Shown: positions 19,264 to 27,537, counted from the first letter of the stretch. The stretch is DNA of 40,945 nt from Betaproteobacteria bacterium (GCA_018970545.1 JAGWWC010000010.1:1-40945); one strand, 5' to 3'. The notes: a model not told the origin generated them from the sequence alone. Translations and numbers: made by a program.

Positions 19264-19907
19264 GATGGCATCACCAGGGTTTGAGGAAGCGTTTTCTCGA
19301 TACGACTGCACAGCAAATCGGCAACGGATTGCCAGTCGGCACGAGCTCCCATTGTAGCCATGTCAGTCGTCTGAAGTCCGGCCATGCCACAGGGATTGAT
19401 ACGGCGAAAGGGCTGCAGATCCATATCGACATTTAGTGCGATGCCGTGCATGCAGCGGCCCCGCGACACCTTCAGCCCAACCGCCCCAATTTTTGCAAGC
19501 CCATTGCCATGGGCAACATAAACGCCAGGCGCCCCAGGTTTTCGGCAGGCGTTGGTGATCTCGAAATCAGCCAAGGTATCAATCATCGCCTGCTCCAGAA
19601 GATTCACCATATCCCGGACCAGAATTCCACGACGCCGCAAATCGATCAGGGGGTAGATCACCGCCTGGCCTGGCCCATGAAAAGTTACCTGGCCGCCACG
19701 CTCCGTTCGAACAACCGGAATGGTTCCTGCATCTAAAACATGATGGAGCTGGCCAGCCTGACCGAGCGTGAAGACCGCGGTGTGTTCTACCTGCCAGAGC
19801 TGATCTGCACTCGTTTCATCGCGCGTGGCTGTGAAATCCCGCATCGACTGCAGAATGCTGCCGTAGTCGGCCGCGCGAAAACATCGGCGCAACATCGGCG
19901 CAGCCAT
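19260..19907 (-). CDS. lipB: Octanoyl-[acyl-carrier-protein]:protein N-octanoyltransferase
   Basis: A 215-residue LipB that moves octanoate from ACP to lipoyl domains, the first step of lipoate assembly completed by LipA. The motifs [19 protein letters not shown] and [22 protein letters not shown] contain the conserved His and the catalytic Cys-Lys pair. I chose ATG 19907, 7 bp beyond the DUF493 stop, with AGG upstream. ATG 19925 is an alternative that overlaps DUF493. The residues around PVVRTERGG are typical. Gene order dat-DUF493-lipB-lipA is characteristic of Burkholderiales. Confidence 0.95.
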   Translation of the reverse strand: MAAPMLRRCFRAADYGSILQSMRDFTATRDETSADQLWQVEHTAVFTLGQAGQLHHVLDAGTIPVVRTERGGQVTFHGPGQAVIYPLIDLRRRGILVRDMVNLLEQAMIDTLADFEITNACRKPGAPGVYVAHGNGLAKIGAVGLKVSRGRCMHGIALNVDMDLQPFRRINPCGMAGLQTTDMATMGARADWQSVADLLCSRIEKTLPQTLVMPS

Positions 19908-19914
19908 TGGCGGC

Positions 19915-20184
19915 CTACAGCACAACCTTGACCATCGGATGATGGGTCAGGGCCTGATAGAGTCGATCCAACTGTTCGCGGGATTGCGCATTAATGGTGA
20001 CGGTGAGGCCGAGATAGTTACCGTTGCGGCTTGGCCGCATCTCCAGCAGGGCGGGATCAAAGTCAGGCGCATGGGACCGGACGACTTCGCAGATCGATTC
20101 AGCAAAACCATCAACGCAGGGCCCCATGATTTTGATGGGAAAGCTGCAGGGGTAATGAATCAATGACTCTTGGGCCGTAGTCAT
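19915..20184 (-). CDS. ybeD: DUF493 (YbeD) family protein
   Basis: An 89-residue protein of the YbeD/DUF493 family: YPCSFPIKIMGPC at the start, NGNYLGLTVTINAQSREQLD in the middle and LTHHPMVKVVL at the end. The fold resembles the ACT-like regulatory domain of phosphoglycerate dehydrogenase. The precise function is unknown, but the gene is persistently next to lipB, suggesting a part in lipoate or ligand sensing. Its ATG overlaps the dat stop (ATGA, 20181-20184), so translation is coupled. Confidence 0.93.
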   Translation of the reverse strand: MTTAQESLIHYPCSFPIKIMGPCVDGFAESICEVVRSHAPDFDPALLEMRPSRNGNYLGLTVTINAQSREQLDRLYQALTHHPMVKVVL

Positions 20185-21074
20185 GACCGAGCCAGTCGCA
20201 GTTCGTCGATCAGGGCATCGTAAGCTTGCCTGATTTTTTTGTAGACAGGCCCAGGGCTGCCACGATGCTGGAGATGGCCAATGGGCTGGTCATCGAGGCG
20301 CACGATGGGCAGCACCTCTTTTGTGGCGGAAGTCATCATGAGCTCATCTGCTTGGGCGACCTCCTGCTGTCGGATACGTCGAATTTGTACTGGAATTTGT
20401 AATCGTTCGGCGAGTTCTTGTAGCAATCCGTATCGAATGCCCTCAAGGATTAAGTGGTTCTTTAGGGGCGCATGCAGGGCACCGTCTTTGACCATCCAGA
20501 TGTTGCTCGCGGATCCTTCGGTGAGAAATCCATCGCGAAACATTACCGCTTCAATCGCACCCCGATCGACTGCCGCCTGGCGGGCCAATACATTGCCGAG
20601 CAAAGCGATGGATTTGATGTCGCAGTGAAGCCATCGTTCATCGGGCAGCGAGACTACAGCGACGCCTGAATCCCGAACTGTCTGGGCCGGCCGTTGAAAT
20701 GGTGAGGACATCGCGAAGACGGTTGGCCGGACTTCGGGACCAGGAAAGGCATGATCTCGTTTTGCGACGCCCCGAGTGACTTGCAGATAAATAAACTGAT
20801 CTTCCCCCTCACCGCGTGCGATGAGCTCAGTGAAAAGAGACGCCCATTGATGCTCTGGCATCGGAGCCTGAATTCGGATGGCGGCTAGACTACGAAGCAG
20901 TCTCGAGAGGTGAGATTGAAAGCGAAATGGCTTTCCTCCGTAGACCGGCAGTACTTCGTAGACCCCATCGCCGAAGATAAACCCACGATCCAGCACCGAG
21001 ACTTTTGCGTCAGACAGCGGCAGCCAACTCCCGTTCAGATAGACCGTAGGATTGCCATGAATTCCATCAATCAT
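20181..21074 (-). CDS. dat: Class IV aminotransferase, D-amino-acid transaminase type
   Basis: A 297-residue PLP enzyme of fold type IV. The N-terminal VYLNGSWLPLSDAKVSVLDR and FGDGVYEVLPVYGGKPFRFQ are typical of D-alanine aminotransferases. The PLP-binding lysine lies in CDIKSIALLGNVLARQ, and the loop EGSASNIWMV binds cofactor phosphate. The reaction is D-alanine + 2-oxoglutarate to pyruvate + D-glutamate. A branched-chain or ADC-lyase role is less likely given the neighbouring dacA-like gene and the lipB context. ATG 21074 has an excellent GGAGGT ribosome site. The longer frame to 21110 overlaps the preceding gene. Confidence 0.9.
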   Translation of the reverse strand: MIDGIHGNPTVYLNGSWLPLSDAKVSVLDRGFIFGDGVYEVLPVYGGKPFRFQSHLSRLLRSLAAIRIQAPMPEHQWASLFTELIARGEGEDQFIYLQVTRGVAKRDHAFPGPEVRPTVFAMSSPFQRPAQTVRDSGVAVVSLPDERWLHCDIKSIALLGNVLARQAAVDRGAIEAVMFRDGFLTEGSASNIWMVKDGALHAPLKNHLILEGIRYGLLQELAERLQIPVQIRRIRQQEVAQADELMMTSATKEVLPIVRLDDQPIGHLQHRGSPGPVYKKIRQAYDALIDELRLARS

Positions 21075-21079
21075 CGTTT

Positions 21080-22273
21080 TCAAACCTCCGTTGAGAGCGC
21101 CCTCCACCACAGGCGCATTGCATCAATTGCTCGGCCCAGCAGGCCCGCTGGTTTCACCGACTCGGCGGCGCTGATGGGCACCTGATGAATTTCGGTGTTC
21201 CCGTACCAGATTCGAAGCCTGCCCACTGGCTGGCCCAGGGCAACTGGCGCCAACAGTGCGGTGGGCCGTTCCACCTGAGTGCGAATGGACTCGGCTTTGC
21301 CCCGAGGGACAGCGACCAGAACGTCACGTGGGAAGTGCAGGCGGGCGGACCCTATGGTGCCTTTATAAACTGGGATCATTTCGCTTGACTCATCGGCTTT
21401 GAATAATCGCAAGATATCGAATTGCTGAAAGCCAAAGTTCAACAGTTTTAGGCCCTCTTGGGCCCGCACCTCCTCAGAGGCTGCTCCGGCAATCACCGCA
21501 ATCAGGCGACGTTGAAGCCGCTCCCGCGTGCCAAGCGGCTGCGGCCGGTGGGCGGTGACTGCAATAGCGAACCCTTCGGTTTCGCTGCGGCCGGTCATCA
21601 GCCCATCCACCGAGTTGTCCAGCCACAACAGTCGATTACGGCTGACCTGTCGAATGTTGTTGTAGGTCAATTCGCGGCGTCCGAATTCGCGCAGATGCTC
21701 AGGAAATTCCTGAACCAGACTATTGGCCAGGCGCACCATATCGGCAACGGTGCTGTAATTTTCAGGATGGGGGACGCCCGTTGAGTTGGCGAACCGCGTA
21801 TTGGCCATGCCAAGTCGTTGTGCGGTTTTATTCATGGACTCGACAAAGGCCGATTCGGTTGTTGCAATCGCTTTGGCCAAGGCAATGGCTGCATCATGGG
21901 CACCGAGGGTAATCAGGCCTTGTAGCAGTTCGCTGACGGTGACATTTTTTCCGGGTAACAAAAACATGCGCGACCCTTGCGGCACTTCGGCCTCGGCGGG
22001 AGAGGCAACGCCTTGATCCAGGCGAATTTTGCGATCCCGAAGGGCGGTGAATGTGAGATAGGCCGTCATCATTTTGGCCATCGAGGCCGGACTGAACCGG
22101 CTCTCCGGATTCGATGATGCGAGCGTTTGCCCCGTGGTGGCATCGATCAGCATCCAGCTGGGCGCGGCAATTTTTGGTGCCGTCGGCCACGACTGGCCAT
22201 ACCCCGGGGAGGCGGCCAGGCTGAGGATGATCGAGAGGAGGCTGGCGAGAAGCGGAATGAGTCGAGAGCTCAT
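21080..22273 (-). CDS. DacA-like D-alanyl-D-alanine carboxypeptidase homologue with two degenerate catalytic motifs
   Basis: A 397-residue protein of the PBP5/6 family with an N-terminal signal peptide (cleavage around residue 26), a peptidase domain, and a C-terminal beta domain ending in an amphipathic helix. The nucleophile tetrad S64-M-A-K67 is intact. The second motif, S-x-N in the family, is G-A-H here (124-126, in GLITLGAHDAAIA). The third, K-T-G, is M-T-G (226-228, in VDGLMTGRSETEG). Both substitutions were read from the DNA and the frame is clean. Active members trim pentapeptides in the periplasm. This copy may be inactive or altered. Start ATG 22273 lies 5 bp beyond the preceding hydrolase stop. 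The family assignment is sure; the activity is doubtful. Confidence 0.88.
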   Translation of the reverse strand: MSSRLIPLLASLLSIILSLAASPGYGQSWPTAPKIAAPSWMLIDATTGQTLASSNPESRFSPASMAKMMTAYLTFTALRDRKIRLDQGVASPAEAEVPQGSRMFLLPGKNVTVSELLQGLITLGAHDAAIALAKAIATTESAFVESMNKTAQRLGMANTRFANSTGVPHPENYSTVADMVRLANSLVQEFPEHLREFGRRELTYNNIRQVSRNRLLWLDNSVDGLMTGRSETEGFAIAVTAHRPQPLGTRERLQRRLIAVIAGAASEEVRAQEGLKLLNFGFQQFDILRLFKADESSEMIPVYKGTIGSARLHFPRDVLVAVPRGKAESIRTQVERPTALLAPVALGQPVGRLRIWYGNTEIHQVPISAAESVKPAGLLGRAIDAMRLWWRALSTEV

Positions 22274-22278
22274 CGTAT

Positions 22279-22935
22279 TTAGTCTCGTAGACAGCGCAGG
22301 ATGCAGTCTTTTAGAAATGGCAGCTGGCCGTGAAAAAAATGCCCAGCTGCTGGCATGACAAGCACAGGATGCTGCTGTGGGGCCGCCCAATCGAGAACGG
22401 TTTTGAGTGCGACCACCTCATCAAGTTCCCCGTGAATCAAGCGTGCGGTTGGGCCGATATCCGCAGCAGGCCTGCGATCGGGCGCGATTCCGAGTCCAAC
22501 CAGAATCACCCGATTGAGGGCGGGCTGGCCGGCCGCTACTAAATGTGTGGGCCACTGCTGTGCGACGTGTGTGGCCATGACCGCTCCAAATGAGAAGCCG
22601 CCCATCCAGCGCCCTTCGCGGACTTCCGGAAATTGATTCAGTAACCATTCCCAGGCGGCCCAGAGGTCGTTGACTTCGCCCATGCCGTGGTCGTGCACTC
22701 CAGCGCTCTTTTGTACACCGCGAAAATTTGGACGCAACACGATCATGGATTCACTCACAAATGCGCGGGCGATAGTCTGGGCAACTTTGTTGTCGAGCGT
22801 TCCACCGAACAGCGGGTGGGGGTGGGCCACTACGGCCAGCCCCTTGATCGGCTGCCCATGGGCCGGCCGATCCAGTGCGGCCTCAATGTTCCCGGTGGGT
22901 CCGGGAATCAGGAATCGCTCGGTTGCCGAGTTCAA
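22279..22935 (-). CDS. Alpha/beta hydrolase
   Basis: A 218-residue cytoplasmic alpha/beta hydrolase with no signal peptide. The oxyanion-side segment AHPHPLFGGTLDNKV (~37-51) and LRPNFRG (67-73) mark the small bacterial serine-hydrolase group often annotated as dienelactone-hydrolase-like. The probable triad is Ser115 in GGFSFGA, Asp172 in HGELDEVV and His199 in PAAGHFFHG. The substrate is unknown. Its ATG overlaps the stop of the ferredoxin gene (ATGA) and its stop is 5 bp before the dacA-like gene, so it belongs to the vanZ-to-lipA operon. Confidence 0.85.
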   Translation of the reverse strand: MNSATERFLIPGPTGNIEAALDRPAHGQPIKGLAVVAHPHPLFGGTLDNKVAQTIARAFVSESMIVLRPNFRGVQKSAGVHDHGMGEVNDLWAAWEWLLNQFPEVREGRWMGGFSFGAVMATHVAQQWPTHLVAAGQPALNRVILVGLGIAPDRRPAADIGPTARLIHGELDEVVALKTVLDWAAPQQHPVLVMPAAGHFFHGQLPFLKDCILRCLRD

Positions 22936-23240
22936 ATTTTGAGCCGCTCAACGTGGCGATCATGGAGGAGGTGGCTATCGATAATTTCATCGATATCTTG
23001 TTGATCGACGTAGCGATACCAGATGCCCTCTGGATAGATCACCATCACCGGTCCTTCGTCACATCGATCGAGACAGCCAGCCCGATTGATGCGGATTTTC
23101 CCAGGGCCATTTTTTTTCAGGTTCTTTATTTTTTGTTTTGCGTAGGCTTGAAGTTCTGAGGCCCCACATTGGGCACAGCATTCGGCGTTGTTATCACGCT
23201 GATTAATGCAGAAAAAAACATGTTTTTTGTAGTGCGACAT
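22932..23240 (-). CDS. Thioredoxin-like [2Fe-2S] ferredoxin
   Basis: A 102-residue protein matching thioredoxin-fold [2Fe-2S] ferredoxins (the NuoE-like C-terminal fold). The likely cluster ligands are Cys11, Cys21 or Cys22, Cys56 and Cys60, the last two in AGCLDRCDEGPVM. Cys25 is extra. Length and spacing agree with the Aquifex-type protein as I recall it. It would be a cytoplasmic electron carrier. Position in the same operon as lipA suggests, without proof, that it may serve an iron-sulfur enzyme there. Its end overlaps the hydrolase gene by four bases. Confidence 0.88.
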   Translation of the reverse strand: MSHYKKHVFFCINQRDNNAECCAQCGASELQAYAKQKIKNLKKNGPGKIRINRAGCLDRCDEGPVMVIYPEGIWYRYVDQQDIDEIIDSHLLHDRHVERLKI

Positions 23241-23249
23241 AGCTGGATT

Positions 23250-24434
23250 TTATATGGACCGATCCGAGGGCATCGCCGGACGGGGCGTGTCCCCGAAGGC
23301 CCGCTCAAGCGCTCTGACAGTGCGCCGAGACAGGACGAGTCTCAGCCAGCCCAGGGCAAGAAACGGCCACACCACCGCTGAGAGGTTTGCCAGCAGCTGC
23401 AGATTAAGCCATCGCCCCCGGGACCAATCGGCGATGCCGCTGGTTAAAAATTCATTTTCGGGAAGGGTGTTTGCAAGCATCAGCGTCACCGCTAGGCCGC
23501 AGACGGCCGCAAGACGCTGATGGCTGAGCCGAGCACCAGCGAGGCCATAGGCGCTTAATAGGGCAAGCACCACACCGGCCTGGGCGCCCGCGGTCAGCCA
23601 GCCGGATAGCGCCCCCGGGGAGAGCAGCCAGATCCATACCGCACGTACCGCTAGTGTCGCCAGCACGATCGTCAGCAGCGTTCGCGGCCAATACTCGGGG
23701 CGATACCGGACGAACCATCGCGATGATTCCAACATGGTGAGGTGGACGAGCAATGCACAGCTCGTGATTGCAGATCCGACACACAGTGCCTCAGCAAGAA
23801 TTCTCTGGGCCGCAAAAACTTCTCGTGTAACTGAAGGGCTTGCTGCGGACATGCCGGTGAGCCAGGCGGCTGCGCGTCGCAGCTCATCGGCCAGTCCGAT
23901 ATCGCCTAAGGCGAGCCAGATGGGCTGGGGCGCTGCCTGGGCAATGAGCCAGAGGCCGAGAAGAGCGAGGCCGCCCACTTCGATGGGCCTGGTCTCGGTG
24001 ATCTGTAGCCGCGCGATGCTTTGCGCGTAAGCGCTTGCGATAAAGGCACCCATCATTGCGCCAGTCGCATTCGAGACGACATCAAGAATAGAGGGCCGTC
24101 GTGATGGCAGATAAGTCTGTAGGCCTTCCAGCAAAATGGAAATGAGAATGCAGGCAAGGCCCGACATCACAAAGGAGGCGAGCGGGCCCCAGGCAGAGCC
24201 GCCAAAGCGAACCAGAATGGCCCGACTGGCCAATAGCCCCAGTGGAATGTAGGCCAACACGTTGACCAGCACATCAAAGCCGGTCCAGTATTTTGGCCAT
24301 GGCTGGTCGAGAAACCTCCAGGGTGCTTCAGGAACGAAGTGCCAATCGGTGAGGGGCGATAGCGTGATCAAGGCCAGGCCGACCGCATAGAGCAGGGCCG
24401 CGATCGAAAGGGAGGTGGCGCGTCCTACGCGCAT
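23250..24434 (-). CDS. VanZ-family integral membrane protein
   Basis: A 394-residue protein with about ten hydrophobic segments. The N-terminal ~140 residues resemble VanZ-like domains: a charged PWPKYWTGFDVLVNVLAYIPLG segment, then EGLQTYLPSRRPSILDVVSNATGAMMG, whose acidic and Asn residues recur in VanZ proteins. The C-terminal half adds more membrane helices without a recognised domain. The function of chromosomal VanZ proteins is unknown, and teicoplanin resistance should not be assumed. It is the first gene of the run down to lipA and diverges from birA with a 23-bp spacer. Confidence 0.8.
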   Translation of the reverse strand: MRVGRATSLSIAALLYAVGLALITLSPLTDWHFVPEAPWRFLDQPWPKYWTGFDVLVNVLAYIPLGLLASRAILVRFGGSAWGPLASFVMSGLACILISILLEGLQTYLPSRRPSILDVVSNATGAMMGAFIASAYAQSIARLQITETRPIEVGGLALLGLWLIAQAAPQPIWLALGDIGLADELRRAAAWLTGMSAASPSVTREVFAAQRILAEALCVGSAITSCALLVHLTMLESSRWFVRYRPEYWPRTLLTIVLATLAVRAVWIWLLSPGALSGWLTAGAQAGVVLALLSAYGLAGARLSHQRLAAVCGLAVTLMLANTLPENEFLTSGIADWSRGRWLNLQLLANLSAVVWPFLALGWLRLVLSRRTVRALERAFGDTPRPAMPSDRSI

Positions 24435-24457
24435 GGGAGACGCCGAAACATGCAGCT

Positions 24458-25249
24458 ATGATGCCAAGAATGTGGCCCTGTGAACGGCTTACGACCATCG
24501 ATTCAACTCAGCGGGAACTGCTGCGTCGGCTGGCCGGTCTCTCGGGTCAGGATCGGATGCCCTTTGGGCTCTGGACAACGGCGCAGACCCAGGGCATGGG
24601 CAGCCACGGACGGCAGTGGGTGGATAGTCCGGGCGGGTTGGCGTTGTCATTGGCCTGGCCGGAGCCCTTTTCGGCATCGCCAGCGCCCTCGCATCCCGCC
24701 TGGCCGCTTCGGCTCAGTCTCGTCGTTGTGCTTACGCTTGAGCGATTTTTTAAACTCAAAAAGACTGATTTGGGTGTGAAATGGCCGAATGACATTATGG
24801 CCAGGGGCAGAAAGCTGGGTGGCGTACTGGTCTCAAGGCACCAAATTCAGGGCGTATGGTGGCTGATTGCGGGAATCGGGATTAATTGCTCATGGCCGTC
24901 TTCACCGAATATCAATCGTCCGGTGATTGCGCTTGATGATCTGGGCGTGCATCAACCAGCGATTGAGGCACTCGTGTCCAGTCTCTCGGCAGCGGTTGAG
25001 GGCCTATGCCAGCAAATGGGGCCTCATGATGCGAGCCTGTGGGTGGATGAATTTCATCGACGCGACATCTATGCCAATCAACAAGTTGTCGTGGTGCATC
25101 CTCTCAGCGGAGGGACGCTTGCGGATGGCTGCAACCGGGGCGTGGCCCACACTGGCGCGTTGCGACTAGAAATGAATGGTGTTGTGCGATTAATTGAGGT
25201 TGGTGAACTCTCTTTGCGGGCGGCGATGCCCTCTCCTCAAGGAGCGTAA
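24458..25249 (+). CDS. birA: Biotin--[acetyl-CoA-carboxylase] ligase without DNA-binding domain
   Basis: A 263-residue biotin protein ligase of the short (group I) type: it begins directly with the catalytic domain (CERLTTIDSTQRELL) and has no helix-turn-helix, so it cannot repress bio genes as E. coli BirA does. It attaches biotin to the acetyl-CoA carboxylase carrier. KWPNDIMARGRKLGGVLVS holds the catalytic lysine region. The biotin/AMP loop reads G-M-G-S-H-G-R-Q-W (residues 46-54), where E. coli has G-R-G-R-R-G-R. Three arginines are thus replaced. A C-terminal SH3-like domain follows. The stop is 3 bp before coaX. Confidence 0.92.
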   Translation: MMPRMWPCERLTTIDSTQRELLRRLAGLSGQDRMPFGLWTTAQTQGMGSHGRQWVDSPGGLALSLAWPEPFSASPAPSHPAWPLRLSLVVVLTLERFFKLKKTDLGVKWPNDIMARGRKLGGVLVSRHQIQGVWWLIAGIGINCSWPSSPNINRPVIALDDLGVHQPAIEALVSSLSAAVEGLCQQMGPHDASLWVDEFHRRDIYANQQVVVVHPLSGGTLADGCNRGVAHTGALRLEMNGVVRLIEVGELSLRAAMPSPQGA

Positions 25250-25252
25250 GTC

Positions 25253-26143
25253 GTGGGCGAATCGATGATAGTGATGGTGGATGCGGGCAATTCCGCCATC
25301 AAGCATCGCCTGGTCGCAGCCCCTGCGGTGTTGAGCGCCGGGGGAAGAGTAAACGATCGCAGCTGGCAGATGGGACCAATTCTGCGCACATGCAATGCCG
25401 ATGCGAGCGTTGCGTCTTTGGTACGCACCTGGCGAGAGCAGAGTGAAAAACTTGGTTGGGCTTCACCATCGGTAATCGGTATGTCCTGGAGCTCAGTTGG
25501 GCCAGCAGCAATTCGCGAAATGATTGCGGCCGCCTATCGAGAGTTTGCGGGCACAGAGGCGCCGCCATCTTGGACCAGCAAGCCTCGCGTTACGCTTTTC
25601 GGCGGCTTGCATCGTTATGACAGTGCCTATCGCGAGGCGGCGCAGCTCGGCACCGATCGATGGGTCTGCGGTGCAGGGCTAGCAGCCCTTGGTGTGATGG
25701 CGGTGGGCGAGGTTCACATGGTGGTGAGCGCAGGCACCGCAACAACAATTGATCTTTTGTTGCAGCAAGAGAAGACGCACACCGTATTTCAAGGCGGCTG
25801 GATCTTGCCAGGAATTCGCTTGATGCAGGAGAGCCTTCGCGCGGGAACACGGCAGCTGGATTACAGCCTGCCGCAAGAGATCTCGGATGCCTCACAGGTC
25901 CCTCGGGACTCACAGTCGGCAATTGAGCAGGGCCTTGGTCTTGCGCAGACCGCTTTGATGGGGCAGCTCATTGAGCGTTATCGGGTCTCTGCAATCTGGC
26001 TGCATGGCGGAGATACACAGCGTTGGCTGGCGTATGCGAACGCCTTTGCTGGCGCAGCCCGATTGCCGCCCATCAGCGTGCGGCAGGATCTCGCGTTTTT
26101 GGGCTTACTGGCTCTGTGGGGCAGCGATTCGGGAAGGCCGTAA
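25253..26143 (+). CDS. coaX: Type III pantothenate kinase
   Basis: A 296-residue CoaX, the feedback-insensitive kinase for the first step of CoA synthesis. The ASKHA-fold motifs are present: N-terminal VDAGNSAIKHRLV, YREAAQLGTDRWVCGAGLAA (pantothenate and dimer contact), VSAGTATTIDLLL and GGWILPGIRLMQESL. The GTG start at 25253 has AGGAG eight bases upstream inside the end of birA. ATG 25265 is a shorter alternative. birA-coaX pairing, sometimes as a fusion, is seen in Burkholderiales. The stop TAA begins a small inverted repeat shared with rfaE2. Confidence 0.94.
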   Translation: MGESMIVMVDAGNSAIKHRLVAAPAVLSAGGRVNDRSWQMGPILRTCNADASVASLVRTWREQSEKLGWASPSVIGMSWSSVGPAAIREMIAAAYREFAGTEAPPSWTSKPRVTLFGGLHRYDSAYREAAQLGTDRWVCGAGLAALGVMAVGEVHMVVSAGTATTIDLLLQQEKTHTVFQGGWILPGIRLMQESLRAGTRQLDYSLPQEISDASQVPRDSQSAIEQGLGLAQTALMGQLIERYRVSAIWLHGGDTQRWLAYANAFAGAARLPPISVRQDLAFLGLLALWGSDSGRP

Positions 26144-26159
26144 ACCCTTCTACGGTTTA
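26141..26159. terminator. Candidate bidirectional hairpin between coaX and rfaE2
   Basis: TAAACC (26141-26146) and GGTTTA (26154-26159) form a 6-bp stem with loop CTTCTAC. The coaX stop and the rfaE2 stop (opposite strand) are both inside the stem. The stem is short and lacks a T-run, so termination strength is doubtful. Confidence 0.35.
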
Positions 26160-26648
26160 GCCGGTTGGCTTGCGAATTTTTTCAAGTGTTGCCGTGGTGG
26201 AGCGCTCATGGTCAAAGTCGATTGAGACCACCTTTCCACCGTGGGCGAGGACCCACTGTCCGCCGACAATCTGTTCGACTGGCCAGTCCCCGCCTTTGGC
26301 CAGCACATCGGGGCTCAGCGACTCAATGAGCGCCAAAGGGGTGTCATCGGAAAACCAGGTCACAAGACTCACCGACTCAAGCGCGGCGATGACGGCCGTT
26401 CGATCTGCCAGGTCATGAATGGGCCGATCCGGCGCTTTATTCAATCGCCGTGTCGACGCATCATCATTTAAGGCCACGATCAACGAGCGTCCTAGGGCCC
26501 GTGCTTGGGCAAGGTAAGTGACATGGCCGCGATGAAGCAGATCGAAGACACCATTTGTAAATACGATGGGCCGTGGCAGGTGGGCCGCTCGCGCTTTCAA
26601 ATCCTGCGGCGGTGTGAGTTTGAATTCGAATTCGGGTGCCGAATTCAC
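26157..26648 (-). CDS. rfaE2: D-glycero-beta-D-manno-heptose 1-phosphate adenylyltransferase
   Basis: A 163-residue nucleotidyltransferase equal to the C-terminal domain of HldE. It makes ADP-heptose for the inner core of lipopolysaccharide. The HxGH-type site is in FTNGVFDLLHRGHVTYLAQA, followed by VALNDDASTRRLNK and the DRTAVIAALESVSLV segment of the family. The kinase half (RfaE1) is not in this window, so the two activities are on separate polypeptides. ATG 26648 lies only 5 bp after the stop of the diiron protein, so it is probably the last gene of the long gpx-to-rfaE2 operon. Confidence 0.93.
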   Translation of the reverse strand: MNSAPEFEFKLTPPQDLKARAAHLPRPIVFTNGVFDLLHRGHVTYLAQARALGRSLIVALNDDASTRRLNKAPDRPIHDLADRTAVIAALESVSLVTWFSDDTPLALIESLSPDVLAKGGDWPVEQIVGGQWVLAHGGKVVSIDFDHERSTTATLEKIRKPTG

Positions 26649-26653
26649 AGCGC

Positions 26654-27502
26654 TCAGGCCGTCAATGATTTTCGATAACGGTTCAGTTCCTGGACTGAGC
26701 TGAAGGTCTGATCAAAGAGCAGCGATAGATTGTGCAGGATCCGTTCCGCAACCCTACCTTCCCACACGGCATCGAAGCGGATCTGCTGATCGAGCCAACG
26801 TTCAAGCCATCCGGGCGCAGGCGTTCGGCTCTGGACGGTATCGTTGGGAAAGAGTGCCTGATTGACGTGCAGATTGGTCGGGTGCAGTGCCTGGGAGGTT
26901 CTTCGGGCACTGGCCATCAGGACACCGATTTTCGCGAATGCATTTCGTGCCGCATCGCCGGTCGTGACCAGAGCTTTTTTCATGTAGCGTAGGTAGGCGC
27001 CGCCGTGGCGGGCCTCATCTTTGGCTATGGTCTCGTAAATTTGGCGAATCACGGGCTCGGTATGCCACTCGGCTGCACAGCGGTACCAATGGTTCAAGCG
27101 AATCTCACCACAGAAATGCAGCATCAGGGTCTCGAGTGCTGGTGCGGGATCAAACTCAAATCGCACCGCGTGGAGTTCCTCTTCGGAGGGCAGCAGTTCG
27201 GGCCGAAAGCGCCGGAGATATTCCATCAAAACAAGGGAGTGCTTCTGCTCCTCGTAGAACCAAATCGACATGAATGCTGAGAAATCGCTGTCGTGTCGGT
27301 TATCACGAAGAAACATTTCGGTGGCGGGAAGGGCCGCCCACTCGGTGATGGCATTCATTTTGATGGTCTGGGCCTGCTCTTCCGATAGCCGCTTCGGGTC
27401 AAACGCAGTCCACTGGATATCTCGTTCCAGGTCCCAGCGGACGCGCTCGAATGCCCGGAACAATTCTGGGTAGAGCATCTCAGAGGCCTGGGGTGTGCGC
27501 AT
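26654..27502 (-). CDS. Ferritin-like diiron protein with acyl-ACP-desaturase-type motifs
   Basis: A 282-residue all-helical protein. Carboxylate-bridged diiron ligands can be read in two repeats: Glu54 in NAITEWAALPATE, then EExxH (E84/E85...H88, FYEEQKHS), and Glu133 in FCGEIRLNHWY, then DExxH (E163...H166, AKDEARHG). This order and the ITE-ALP sequence resemble soluble acyl-ACP desaturases, though AurF-type oxygenases share the fold. No membrane helix is seen. A role in desaturating or oxygenating an acyl chain is inferred from its operon with a Cfa-type enzyme. ATG 27502 is chosen because the longer frame starts at TTG 27577 and overlaps the preceding gene. The ribosome site is weak. Confidence 0.8.
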   Translation of the reverse strand: MRTPQASEMLYPELFRAFERVRWDLERDIQWTAFDPKRLSEEQAQTIKMNAITEWAALPATEMFLRDNRHDSDFSAFMSIWFYEEQKHSLVLMEYLRRFRPELLPSEEELHAVRFEFDPAPALETLMLHFCGEIRLNHWYRCAAEWHTEPVIRQIYETIAKDEARHGGAYLRYMKKALVTTGDAARNAFAKIGVLMASARRTSQALHPTNLHVNQALFPNDTVQSRTPAPGWLERWLDQQIRFDAVWEGRVAERILHNLSLLFDQTFSSVQELNRYRKSLTA

Positions 27503-27537
27503 AGTCGTTGGACAAAAAAAGACGCCTGATTGTAAGG

